From: Chionis minor
Lineage: Eukaryota > Chordata > Aves > Charadriiformes > Chionididae
Direction: 5' to 3'
Assembly: GCA_013398295.1 (NCBI GenBank)
Contig: VZSF01008734.1
Coordinates: 62,001 to 126,000 of the forward strand
DNA: 64,000 nt
Shown one piece after another: positions 1 to 12,500 of the stretch. Position numbers and translations under genes: made by a program. Each line of letters begins with the position of its first letter. Position 1 is the first letter of the stretch. The notes below the pieces were generated by a model that was given only the letters and a program-made list of their open reading frames with translations, searched no databases and was not told the DNA's origin.

Positions 1-574
1 TTGAACTCCAGTAGAGACAGGCAATGCCAGCCCTGCAGCCACCAGTGCCCCCCCATGCTGAAAGGCTAGAACGTCTGTCTACACGGCCAAGACCTGAGCC
101 CACGAAAAAGCTTTTGAATTCTCTGATCCTCTCTCAGGCTTTGCATCTATCACTCAGAGCAGCCATACTTCGGGCAATCACACCTCTGATGTTATTACCG
201 AATCAGTTATCCCATTTGGTTGAATAATTCTTTATCTTCAGTGTACAGTAAGAACACAGGACAGCCACAAGCACCAGTGTCAAATTCCATGCAATTCTAC
301 TGGTTTGCCATTTTATAAATAGATGTGTACTTAGGACTATTGTAATTAATATAAACACATATAGTGTGTTTATAACTACACAGTTAGTGTCAACTACATA
401 TAGTTGACAGCTGGAAGAGACAAATTAAGATAGGATTTAACGTATTACCTGTAGTCCAATGACTAGATATAACTAAAAACAGAATCATCCCAACAGAAGA
501 TAATAGTGTATGTTCGCAAAACATGATTGATTGCTTATCTAGCATGATATATTTAATATGTTTTATTGCCCTAG

Positions 575-752
575 CAGCCAGGTTCTTTAGAGCCTTGCAA
601 AGCCACCATCTCACAACTGTGGAAGTTGCTGCATCGTTCAAGCCCATGTTGCAGAACCGCATTCCCAGACTTCAGCTTTCATTGAAGCCACTGATGCACT
701 TGCCCCAGACAGGCTCCTGGAGCCTCACAGTGATGGAGAAAATACTACAAAG
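575..752 (+). other. Candidate exon of an unknown plus-strand transcript
   Basis: The segment starts after a pyrimidine-rich acceptor-like site (TTTTATTGCCCTAG) and ends at a perfect donor, AAG|GTAAGT, at 752/753. One reading frame stays open from about 591 to the donor and reads TSAFIEATDALAPDRLLEPH shortly before it; another frame is also open. I do not recognise either product. It may be a lncRNA exon or chance splice-site matches. Confidence 0.25.
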
Positions 753-2543
753 GTAAGTTACTGGGCTTTTTCTAAAAGAAAATTTAAAAAAATTTTAAAA
801 ATCCATTAACATTTTTCTTGTATTGTTGTTCTTAACTGTCAATGAAAGGCAAATGGAAGATGCAAACATCATCATGCTTTTTAGTTCCTGTAAGGCAAAA
901 TTAGATTTCACTTTAAGTATTTTAGTTGCAGCATTGTCTATAAACTGCAGGATTCCATGTTTAAAAAAAAAAAAATAAGAAAAGAAAACCAGTTAAAAAC
1001 AGTGTATGCAATGTATTTTGCTTCAGCGACTATGACCTTTCCAAATACTCAAGCTGCTGTTTGATTTAACATTTCAACAGCAAATACATTTTAATGCACA
1101 GCAGACCATTCTCAAAGTTCACTAAGCTGTTTGCGTAGAGGAAAAAAAGGACCAAAAGGCTGTAACAGGAAAAAAAAATAGCTGTATGTTCCTTCCGAGT
1201 GCAGAATAACCTGAAACCAGCAAGTTTGCTCATGCACAGTCTGACACCACACGCTTCTGACCACTCCCAGACCAGCATTTTATAAGCAGCTTGGTTCAAA
1301 GTTCACATAAATCACCAGGAAACCTTCCACTACTTCAATGGACTATTTCATTGGATTAAATCCTTCTGACTTCCGTTAGGCTTTTTCCTGCAGCTGTGTC
1401 GCAGAGCAGAAATCAGAGATTTTGCAGAAAGGACAGACCTCTCATGAGGAAAGTACGTGAAGAGTATAGGAGAGGTTACACCATCACTACCCTCCTGGCC
1501 CGTGCCCTGATTGGGGATCACGCTCCAGTTCTTTTGTTTTAGTGATGTGTTTAGACACTGCATGACCCCAGTCTTACGGGTATTTTGCCTTTCTTTACTG
1601 CTGCTTAGCAAGCATCTCCCATGCACTGATCTGTAGCTTGATTCAGGCACCTGGTGCCACCTGAGATGCCTTGGGCAATCCTACCTGCCCACACTGAAAA
1701 TCTCTAGGCCATCTCAAGTTGCACTAGACACCCTCACCCAGGTAACTGAAATATATCTATTGCGTAGAGGCCTTCCCACTCACCTCCACAGTGCATTTGT
1801 GACCATACGCCTTGACTTTGCGTTGTCTCCACAGCATCAGAGCCTTAGCCTTCACTCCCATGCCAGGGGACCCTCTTGGCAAAAGGGGGCCATGGAGACA
1901 ACACTATGAACGAGGGCAGCTCTTGGAGGCTCAACCTTCTCTCTGCTTGGGTTGAGGACAGGAAGCCCAACCCCTTGCCCTGGAGCTCAGCACAGACCCT
2001 CGCCCCAGCAGGAGAGCAGGCGCAGTGCTGAGCTCCCGCTGACGGCACGTTGCCCACGCAGAGAAGTGAGAGCAGGATGTGCCAGATGAGGCATTCCTCC
2101 CTCCCTCCCTGCAGGATACTGTGCATTTACACTCTCCTGCTCTTTATGGTGGTTCATTCCCCCCAGCAAGGGCTAGACAGAGGGGTTTCCTTCCTTGCAG
2201 AAAGGAGTGTTTTCAGGCCCATCATGGCCAATTGCCATATACATATTCATTGTACATGGACTCTCCTGGGTAGTTTTCTTCTGGTATGTATTTTAATCCC
2301 CATTTGTATTCAATTCCCAACTCACTATTATCCTTCTGTAGAGCCCATAGCTGACTACTATAATATAGAGAGTTTTAGAAAAACACTCAGCACATGAATG
2401 GGAAACAAAACCGAAAAAGCACTTCCTTTCACCAACATCCCTCATCAGTCTGAGGGGCTTTTGCTGGTACAAGCAATCATTGATGTCCACTGGAGCTGTA
2501 CTGGAGGCAAAGCTCCCAGCTAAAGCCACCAACTTCATATTTA

Positions 2544-2597
2544 AACAAAACAAACAAAAAAACACACACACACCCAAAAAAAATTAAATAAATAAAT
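2544..2597. repeat. A-rich / (CA)n simple repeat
   Basis: Interspersed CAAA and CA units followed by (AAAT)n-like units. It is a low-complexity microsatellite with no gene. Confidence 0.8.
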
Positions 2598-3078
2598 CTG
2601 TGCTTGCAGGATTTTTCTTTTTTTAAGTAATTCGCCCCCACCACCCTTTTCTTTGGTCCACCCTCCCCCTTTCTTCTTTCCTCCCCTGCAAAGTCGGTGA
2701 AAACTCAGTCCTTTTACACCACATCTTCTGGTAGGGCTTGAACTAAGCAGCATGCCGTGTGCCAGCACTGCCCACGGGTTGAAGGCTGCTTCTGCATCTC
2801 AGTCTCAACTTGGTTAAGATGGCTACATGCAATTTTTTCATATTAGTTTATTGCTTTTCTTTCTTTGAAGAAGGGTAACAGAAACCCCATGTAAAGAATG
2901 ATGTTTTCATAAAGCCAAAATTGAATGCTGTTACACTTTTGGAAGCTTTAAATACACAGAATTGGAATACTGAAATGCTGCAAGCCCGTGTAAGATTTAC
3001 TGTTGACTCTACCTTCTCTCTTGTGACGTGCAGGCAAAGCCTCATAGACCAAATATCAGTGAAGAGGTACAAATTCCT

Positions 3079-3350
3079 TTGGGGCTTTTGGTCTATCTTT
3101 AGCAATACCTGAACTGAGGTCTCTTCAGTTAGAATGAAGCAGCACAGAGTAGACCAGCTCTGGATATAACAGTGCCTTGGATGGCTCCTCCTCTGTCTTT
3201 GGTGCTGCCAGCGTTGGGATGAGTTCAGATAGCTCAAGGTCTCCAGCAGACCCAGAGGAACGGTTTCCTTTTGAACTTTTAATCTGTCACCAGCAGTATC
3301 TGAACTGAAACCTCTTCAATTAGAAGAGCAGCGCTATGAACAGAACCATC
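3079..3350. repeat. Two diverged direct repeats, 191-bp spacing
   Basis: Bases about 3079-3160 and 3265-3350 align with the same order of short blocks: TTCCTTT, CTTTT, TATCTGAACTGA-like and CTCTTCA(G/A)TTAGAA, followed by AGCAG(C). By eye identity is roughly 70 percent. It looks like an old tandem duplication or two units of an unknown repeat. Confidence 0.55.
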
Positions 3351-4985
3351 CCTACAAATATTATCAGTTTCAGGCTTTGTTTTTTTCCCTTTTGCCTAAA
3401 ATAAGGCACATACATTATTGAAAGGCCACGAGACCCTTACTGTTTATCTCAGCTTTTGAGATAAAAAGGTAGGTGGGTTGTTTCTTTTTCCTAGGTTTAG
3501 CAGCATAATACTGCTTTAATCTCTCCAGCTGGGCAACTGCTGTTTTTATGGATGTTGTTTATCTTTTTCTGCTGTTGCATTATTTAAACATTCTGTCACA
3601 GACTGTGGCACTCAGGCTAAATATTTTAAAAATCAATAAAACAAAACCCCTTGAAAATATTACTTGGGGGGGGGGAGTTTTATCATGACTGTACTGGATT
3701 TTACATTTATAGCAGCCTACTTTACTGATACTCTGTTTATATTGTAGACACTCACAGCAAAAAGTGAGCTTCAGGAAAAAATACTAATGAAATATTGGCA
3801 AGTATACTAGAAATTATTCACCAAATTATTCAACTCTACTCCCGTTTGGAAATATATTTTGGAAAATTCAGGAGTAGCAACACAGCATATGAGGAAAATA
3901 AGACAGAATCCAACTCATCCTTGGACTGATGCCCCCTAAGAGGACAGACAGTTCAAGACATGGTTACACTGAAAGGTCCAAGAAAGCTTTCCTTGACTTC
4001 AATATAGAAAACTCCGCCTTTATTGAGGACAGATTTGAATTACTACTATCTCTCAAGACCTAAAAAGCAATGAACATATCTGTTTTGAAAGAACACATTC
4101 ATGGTCCTTCACAGGGATTGAGTCAGAGACCAATGCAACTATCAACATTTTTACTTATTCCAGGAAAAAGCTTTCACAGCTAGAAAGAAAGAAAAAAAAA
4201 ATCTTTGAGTTTCTGCTTTTATTCTCACAAAAATGGTAGCAAAAGCAAGTGTGCAATTGATTTCCAACTACATGCTAACAGGTCAAGGGTAAAACAGCAA
4301 AAACAGTTATCTGGAAAACTGGTTTGAATTCCTATAGTGTATTTAACTCCCAGGGATAATTTTGTCACCATATCATGCTTCACTGTGTTGGAGTGTTGTG
4401 TGGAGGCTTCCTGCCAGCGTCTCTCCAAGATACAGTAATACTGACATAGAGATGGCTCCAGGAGGGAAGCTAGAGGTCTGAACATACTAACGGTAACAAT
4501 TTGCGGGGAGGGAGTGGGGGACGCAAGCCAAAAAAAAACAACACCCTAAACCACCAGATAATTTCTTCACCTGAGAGGTTGTTACACTGCAGGACTCTCT
4601 CATAGGATAACTACAAAGAGTTGGGTTCAAAGGGGCACTGGACAAATTCATGCAAAACAGATTAAACTTGAAGATTATTAAAGATAGATTTTTCTTCAAA
4701 CAGAAATAAATCCCCTTCAGAAGTCCCTGAACTTTACTGGATGCTGGTAAAGCACTCTAGGGTATTATCAAGGTTACCCTGCCCTTTCCCGGTTCCCTGT
4801 CTTTCCAGGGCTGCCTGCTCTTCCTCTGCCAAATAGACCTTAGGCCTCGGGGACTGCAGTCTTCCTCACAGTCCCATGCTCTTCCTCCCAGTACTGCTAC
4901 TCCAACCAGCTGGTAACTCGCTGGGATGGCTGCTTTGATACAGCAATAGCATGGTGGGAATAAAACAAGTCACTAAGGCAGCCAC

Positions 4986-5005
4986 AAAAAAAAAAAAAAA
5001 AAAAT
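4986..5005 (+). repeat. Poly(A) run of 20
   Basis: A homopolymer run with no recognisable retroposon body in front of it. It is a simple repeat. Confidence 0.8.
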
Positions 5006-5435
5006 AACATTTTAGTTATTACACCATAACTTCTGCAAGCAGGCCAGTCCTACAACAGATCAAACTTCCCTGACAAAAAGCTTTGTTTCCCAGGAAACCC
5101 CAAGTGACAACTCTCACAACATATTTTTCCAAGTCCTACTGTCAGGAGCCCCTAGATAAATAATGTCCCAAGTCATTTGTAGCACAGTCATCTTCCCACA
5201 GCTATTTGTCCAAAGAACAGGCTCAAAATATCCACAGAGCTATTCAGTGTTTCGGCAGTAAGTTACAAATATGTATTGATTTAGCTTTCCAACAGACTCA
5301 AGCATTCAGCCTGTTGTCTGGGATGAAGGAATATATCCCTCTCTTAAGTCCTGCCAGGAAAGCAAAAGATTTCTGCCAAATTAGTTTATTGCTATTCTCT
5401 TTCCCCCATGGCTATCAATACCACAGAGACCTGTA

Positions 5436-5550
5436 CATCGGCCTTCTGCGCAGGGATTGATTTTATCCGCCGGGCCGCTGCAAACACGGTGAGATTGGCT
5501 GGCGCCTTCCCAATGGACCGGCTTTTCCCCCAGGGTAACACTAAGAACGG
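5436..5550. promoter_or_regulatory. CpG-dense patch with paired CCAAT boxes (candidate element)
   Basis: About ten CpG dinucleotides fall in some 110 bp, while the surroundings have almost none. ATTGG (5494-5498) and CCAAT (5510-5514) lie in opposite orientation 11 bp apart. This could be a small hypomethylated regulatory element. No transcript start is evident, and the function is inference. Confidence 0.3.
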
Positions 5551-6877
5551 AACACCCTCTTCACCCAAATCCCACTAAATGTTTATAAGCAGTATTCTTC
5601 CTGCAAACTGCATATGCACATATTTTTATGTGACAGAAGCAACCTTTACAGGGAGAGGTACAATCCAGCAATGCCACCATGATGATTTCCCATAGAAGTC
5701 ATCTTATTAACTCCAGCTTTGTTCAGTGCCAGACATGAGAGCTACCTTCATAAACACCCGTTGTACCAGATAAAAAACAGACTTAAAGAAGAGATCTCAA
5801 TGGCAATAATTCTTCCTCTGTTTAAAAACAGGTCCGAGATTAACAGATAGCTGGAGAACTTCCTTTGAAACGACTGCAGTTTCACAAGCTCACTGCTGGT
5901 TGCACCCTGGCAGACACTCTGCACAGTGCATGCTTATAAAGCGATGAGCTAAATCTGATGGTTTACATTCCCTAAGGTTTTGTCCGTGTACATTTAACGT
6001 AATGCTTATCAGCTGTAAGTGCCATAGGGGTAGGATTTTTAAATTACTCCCACCAGCCCATAGCTAAATTGGCCAAATAAATTGCTATCATTTTATGCCA
6101 TCACTTCATCATACACATCATTTTGGTGCTGTTATCCACAAAAAGGCTCTGTAGATGCCTTGCTTGCTGTCCACTTATTAAGCAAAAGAATCATGATCCA
6201 GTTCTTACTGTATTTCGCATTTACAAAGGGTTACCAACCACTGATGCACTATTGAACAGAGAAAGCCAAAATCTCTTTAAATGAAAATTTCCCTGTTTGT
6301 TATTTTTTAAAAAATTCAGTTTTATTAATATGCCTTCTTTTCCTCTTCGAAATGGTGGTTGCTCAATCACAAACGTACCTTTCATCATTTGAAAAGCCCA
6401 CAAGTCTCGTTATGCTAACTCTCTCCTGCATGTATGAAGAGGAGCCCAGCAGGCATTCATTAAACCTCTCCTTTGAAGTACTATTGTTCTCATGTCATGG
6501 ATGTTTCTTCTAACCTGACCTTGTGAAAGAGGTGATACGCTTTTCACTCTCTTGTTTCCACATAATTTAAAGTCCATGTAAAACAAGGAAATGAGAAATT
6601 ATGTCTCTGCAAATTTGAAAAAAGCATGAGTTTAGATTGTCATCCCACCTGTGACACCAGTTCCCTGCGGTTTCTGCTTGCTCACCATGCTCGGGTGACC
6701 CTCGAGCTCAGCTTCCACACAGAGAAAGGCCAATGCCTGCACACACTCTAAGGGAACCTCATTTTATCCCCACGCAGACACTGACCCAAAGCAAGAGGCA
6801 GGCACAGACAGCACACGACTGACTCGCATGCTGCTGCCTGGCCCCGGGAATCTACTTTGCTTTAATTGAGAGAAAAC

Positions 6878-7387
6878 ACAGAATCACTTGGGTTGGAAGA
6901 GACCTTTGAGATCATTGAGTCCAACCATAAACCTAATACTGCCAAAACTACCACCAAACCATGTCCCTCAGCACCACGTCTACCTCTCTTTTAAATACCT
7001 GCAGGGATGGTGATCCCGCCGCTTCCCGAAGCAGCCTGTTCCAATGCTTGACGACCCTTTCGGTAAAGAAGTTTTTCCAAATATCCTAATATCCAATCTA
7101 AACCTCCCCTGGCACAAATTGAGGCCATTTCCTCTTGTCCTGTCACTTGTTAGCTGGGAGAAGAGACTGATCCCCAGCTGCCTACAGCCTCCTTTCAGGT
7201 AGTTGTAGAGAGCAGTAAGGTCTCCCCTCAACCTCCTCTTCTCCAGACTGAACAATCTGAATTCCCTCAGCCTCTCCTCATAAGACTTGTTCTCCAGACC
7301 CCTCACCAGCTTCGCTGCCCTCCTCTGCACGTACTCCAGCACCTCAATGTCCCTCCTGTACTGTGGTGCCTCTCCACTGCCCTCCAC
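6878..7387 (-). mobile_element. CR1 LINE fragment, 3' end of ORF2 plus 3' UTR
   Basis: The minus-strand reading includes [20 protein letters not shown] and [20 protein letters not shown], typical of the C-terminal part of the CR1 ORF2 protein downstream of the reverse transcriptase. The 3' end (low coordinates) reads CCAACCCAAGTGATTCTGTG, the CR1 tail. The element is 5'-truncated and frameshifted near 7080, so it is not functional. Confidence 0.93.
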
Positions 7388-7862
7388 TACCCCTTTGCCA
7401 TAGCCTCCCTCTAAAGAAACAGGTAATAATCACGTCTTCCAGGACTCATGGGCTTACGTACAGAAGCAAAAGACGACATGAATAGTTGATGCAGCATGAA
7501 AGGACAGGTTGCAAACTCATGCCCATTACGTGTCTAATGCCAGACCTGTGCACACACAACTGGAGAGACAGCACATCCTCCTACTCTGCTTTGAAGAGCT
7601 GTTGCTCAAGCAGGTGGGGATGTGAGCAAAGTACTAGGCAAAACAGACAGAAAATCAAGGAGGTTTTGCCAAATAATGTTTACAGAGATAAAATGATCCT
7701 TCTGCGCAGTTTGAAGTCCATGGTGGTCTTCACATGCTAGCCTACTTCATTCTGAATTTCAAATCGCAAATTATCTTTCAAAATTTACCTGGTGGATATA
7801 TATTTAAATTTTCCCATTAAACAGTTCTTTGCTTTTTCCTCTTCTTTCTTTCTACCTTTTAA

Positions 7863-7909
7863 GGGGGGGGGGGGGGATTCTTTTTTTNNNNNNNGGGGGG
7901 GGGGGGGGG
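7863..7909. other. Assembly gap (N at 7888-7894) between two G-runs
   Basis: Seven Ns separate G14 followed by ATTC and T7 on the left from G15 followed by AATC on the right. The gap sits in a sequencing-hostile homopolymer, and the true sequence is unknown. Confidence 0.98.
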
Positions 7910-9406
7910 AATCTCTTGTTTGCATAAACTTATTCTTCCAGATTCTCCGATGGTTTATTTGTCATTGTTCCTGCATGTTCAGCAGAATTAAGTTAAGAAA
8001 AAAAAAAATTCTTTTTATTCTTATTATCTTCTTCCACTAAACAGAATACTTGGGAGCTGACCAAGTAAAAAGCATGTGCCAGCATCCCTTTTCTGTATTT
8101 GAAAATGAGTAACAAAGTGGTAGTGTTTCAGCAAACATCTGCCACCTGGCATTTCCAGACTATCCTTGAGATCTAAATGCTTCAGGCTGACTATCAGTTA
8201 CTAATTTTTACTTTAACTAATTCCACAGGAAAAAAGGCTTAAGAGGAACACAAAGTTTAATGGAAGAAAATTATAGTCTCTTATGTTGGAATGGATTGCT
8301 GTAATTTACCTACTTTCTTCTCTTACTTCAGTCAGTCTTCAGAGAAAAAAGTTTAAGCTTTAGAGTACTTTTTTATAAAAAGTGGTCTGAAAGCAGAAAA
8401 AAAATGCATAAATGCACTTGTTTCAAAAGCACTGAAAACCAAACAAATAACTTGAAATAAATATTGCTCTGACACTGGATTCCCCATGATATAGAGCACA
8501 AGGAAAAACAATTCCGTGAAGAGCTATAGGGAACTTGGGTATTTTTTTATGATAAGCATCTAGGTTTTAATAGGCAAATAAGTAAACTGAAGAACCAGAA
8601 CTTTCCTTTCCAGAACAGAAAACTAGGGATGAGTATTGGAGACTAAATAAAAATTATATTGCTCAGACACTATGGAGAGTCATTCATTTGACGTTTGTTA
8701 TTAGTGATTTTCTATATCACTGAAGAGACGTTCAGAGATAATATGGCTTCAGCCTTAAAAAAACCCTGAAACCACAGTCCCTCAGCCTTAAAAAAAAACA
8801 AACCACACTCCCCCAGTAAGAAGCAGATTATGCAGCTTATTGTACAGATGCAAATGAAGCCATCACTAAAGCTATATGGAGACAATTCAATTCTCTTTTT
8901 GACCTTAGCTCGTTCATGCCAATTGCCTGCCTTGTTTCAAATAGTTGTTCCTCAGCAAGTGAAAAACGCTGGCTGTTTGCATAGATGTTAATCTTTCTGC
9001 AGCCGAAGAGGAGCTCTGCTCCAACAGTTCTTTCAGAGAATACAAGGATTTAGGATGCTGCAGACACCCATTTTCTTGGGCAGCCAGAGCTTGTTCCCTT
9101 CACAAAGCCAAGCGTAGATATATTCTCAAAAGGATGACACAGGATAAACCAGGCACAGCAAAGCCTGCAGAACACTGGCAAAACCCTTATTTGCCTATCT
9201 GTACAATTCAGGTTATAAAATACCACAGAAATTCTGGGATTAAAAATGGAAAAGCCTCCATAAAGACTTCATAGGCAATAGATGTTTTACAGACATTTCA
9301 CAGGGGTGTTCCATAGAGTAAGGGAATGATATTTGTGCATTACATCAAAGGATGGGAAGGAGGGAAGTGGGTAATGAGGATGTATTGGATAGTGTCAGAC
9401 CTGTGC
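7910..9406. other. Intergenic DNA, no gene seen
   Basis: AT-rich unique-looking sequence. Its only structure is a short tandem duplication at 8748-8814. Confidence 0.7.
8748..8814 (+). repeat. Short tandem duplication, two units of about 33 bp
   Basis: Both units start TCAGCCTTAAAAAAA, continue through an A/C-rich segment with AAACCACA(G/C)TCC, and lie end to end. The copies differ at a few positions. Confidence 0.7.
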
Positions 9407-9574
9407 ATGGAATTCGCCAGAGAAGCTGTGGATGCCCCGACCCTAGAAGTGTTCAAGGTCAAGTTGGATGGGGCTTTGAGCAACCAGGTCTAGTGAGAAA
9501 TGTCCCATGGCAGGGGGGGTGGACTAGATGATATTTAGAGGTCCCTTCCAACCCAAACCATTCTACGACTCCCT
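9407..9574 (+). mobile_element. CR1 LINE 3' fragment
   Basis: The plus strand decodes to the CR1 ORF2 C-terminus (AREAVDAP...EVFKVKLDGALSNQV, stop), followed by the 3' UTR ending CCAACCCAAACCATTCTACG. It is severely 5'-truncated to about 170 bp. Confidence 0.93.
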
Positions 9575-12500
9575 CTGTCAGCTTTGCTCAGCTCATGAAG
9601 ATTCACAGCAAAACTCAGGAGCTGAGCATCCGAGTCCATCGGTTAGGTCTCAAATCGCATTCAAAGACCACGGAATGAGGGAGAAGGTGCTGTTTCATAA
9701 CCTAAAAGGTTAAACAGCTTGCAGACTTGCAAGAATGCACATTGAGGATTTCTGTTTACAGATTATTATACTCTTGTAAACACAATGGCTACAGAGTTGA
9801 CATCTCTTCCCACAAACTCACAGGGAAAAGCGTGCAATAGCCAAAAATTATCAGAACACATATTTTTCCCCTCCTGATACTGAGATTTCTGTCACCCTAC
9901 CAAAATAATTCAACAAATTAACATTTGTCATTGTCCATAACTTTTGATAATTCATCCTGAGCTGTATTTTATACACCTAAAGAAGGAGGCTGAGTAGTAA
10001 ATGACAGTCTCGAATGTGATCGCATTTCTTTTACACCTGCTTCCCACAAGAAAACAACCCACTGCATGTACTCAAGTTATAATTATAAATAATAGTGCTC
10101 AACATTTAAACCACCAAGACCCCAGGGCTCATACAGCACGTATGGGATGATGGGCCCTATTTCAGGCAAACAAGTAAGACACTGTTAGTGCGCACAATGC
10201 CTAGCAAAAAGGGCAACAGCCCCCATCGGGGCATGGAGAAATTACTGTAATATAAATAATTTGCAAAAGAAGATTTCATTTCACGTCTGAACTCAGAACA
10301 GATATAAAAATAATCTATTGTGTCTGGGACTGACATTTTAGATAACACTTAGATCAAGAAAAGTTTCCCGATCCCTTCATTTACTGTTGCTCCCCGGGAG
10401 TCAAATCCTTCTCCCCATCCTGTGGCCTCCACTTTTTCTCCTAATTACAAAGCTGTTTTCCTCCAGTCAAGATATATAAGTGATAGATTGTGACTTATGT
10501 AATTACAGCAGCTCATCTAGCTCAAACTGATGACATCTGTTAATCACATAACTGCTGCCAACAAAAACAAAGAGGAACAAAACATAGTTCTAAACAGAAA
10601 ATTAAGTCAAATAAATTAAAGAACAAATAACCCTGATGGAATCGTAACCTACTCATAGGCATTTTATGAGCAAAATTCATCTCAATAAATCAAATAAATT
10701 CTGTAGTTATCCACTCAATACTGCTTCTATGAAAGCAGATGAAATTTTACAATGAATTTTATAAAGAAACAATAAACCACTACATTAAAAAATCAAGACA
10801 ATATTATATCAGCGCTTCTGTGTGCATGAGAGCCATCTCCTATCCAGGTGTTAAATGGATTAACTTATATTGCCATGTAAGATGAAATCAAGTTATCCTT
10901 GCTAGATTTAATTTCCATTCTATTTATGGAGAGTTACCATTAACTCTGAAAAGCATTTAAGATATTTAGAAACCAAGTCTAAATGGAGACATCTGCAGGC
11001 CTCAAAATAATGGTTTGGGTACTTATTCTGGTTGTCAATACTCATTTTCAAATCCTTCATCTGCCTAACTTGAAATTTCTATTTGAAACCAGGTGCTTCT
11101 CTACCAGCAAGTGTTGTGACTGCTAGCCTAGTGTTCTTGGGAAGTTTCTACATCCAATTTGCTGGAGCAGCTCCATTTTGTATAGCTGGTTCACCAAGGT
11201 GGATATAACCTCTGTCTTCTGTGCCTATAACAAGCGCTCAGACTTCTTTGTCCCATTTTCTGCCCCAATATTTAACTTTCTACATAAGGTAAAGAGTAAC
11301 GCATCAAGAGACCATCTGTTTCCGGCATCTGCTCCACTGTCCACCTGGAGCTGGATACAAACTAGAACCATCCAAAGATGCTGACTATGATTTCAGGCTG
11401 GGAACCCTCCAGCCCACAGTTCATTCTCTTGTAGAGCCTCACGTTTGCAACATTAGTTCAACAGCTACTAATTATGTCCTTTTAAGGTAAGTGCACAGGA
11501 CAGTTGACATCATACCATAACACCTAAGCAATTTAGTTATGGTAAACAAATCACTAACAGCTCATCACCTAAAAACTTTTTAAAAATAAAAAAAAAAAAT
11601 CATGCTGCATTAACAATCAGCCCATTAAGTTTTGGAAATATTTCAGGGCAAATCAGCTCAGGAAGAAGACTACAAATCCTCTTAATTAGAGCTTGTTATG
11701 TAGCTACACGCATGCACAAACAGACCCGCATTTCAGGAAAACATGTTCGAAGGCTTTTAAATCTTGCAAGCAGAAGCAGAAGTTAACCTCTTCTTAGCTC
11801 CAGAACTAGAGAAAGCAGAAATGCTTCACCCTCCCTGCTAACAAAATTGGAAACCCATAAAAAAAAATTCGACCCTTAACATTCAATAATCTTCCAAATC
11901 CTTACAAGCTTTTATAGTCTTATACTAGTTATCTTCATCAGGAACACATACGGTGCTCATTCGCTGCAGTCAAGAATTAGGTTACGTTGGCCCAGGTTTT
12001 GAGACACTGGCCAGTGAAGGCCAAAGAGAATGAATGACTCAAATGGGGGAGGATGGGTAGGACCCAAACGCCATTGCACAGCTTTCGTGCTGATGTGAAG
12101 TGGGTCAGCATAGGGAAGGCAGTGACACTGCCATCAAGGGCCATCTGATTAGTAAGTAAGATAGCACAGAATTATCTTGATTGAATGCCCACTTAATGCT
12201 ACGTATCTTCATCTTGCTAAGCACCAAATAAATTATGAGGCCACTGAGAAGGCACTGATGAAACAAGAATACCTGTATGATGTTAACAGAACATCATAAC
12301 TTACATCAGAAAGAAACTATTCAAAGGAGGAAAACAGCTTCGGGGAAAAAGATTTTGAGACAACAGAAGTTATTTTCCCTATTATCTTCAAGAGAACATT
12401 ACCATGGGCATGGAGTAATGCAACAGTAAATAATATCTGAACGACTTGCAATGGTTAAGGGGAAAGTGAAGATTGACATATTTGCCAACATAGTTCTTCG

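Larger units (their letters stand above)
1..6877. other. Intergenic DNA, no gene recognised
   Basis: AT-rich sequence with no protein family I recognise; the open frames are short and overlap on both strands. It holds an exon-like segment (about 575-752), a CA/A-rich simple repeat (2544-2597), a degenerate pair of direct repeats (3079-3350), a 20-A run (4986-5005) and a CpG-dense patch (5436-5550). From vertebrate gene order the next gene on this side should be OPRK1, but nothing of it is visible. Confidence 0.7.

Noticed and set aside
6878..7387. A possible cellular gene on the minus strand (135-codon frame)
   Set aside because: The sequence is the C-terminal part of CR1 ORF2 with a frameshift and the CR1 3' tail, so it is a retrotransposon fragment.
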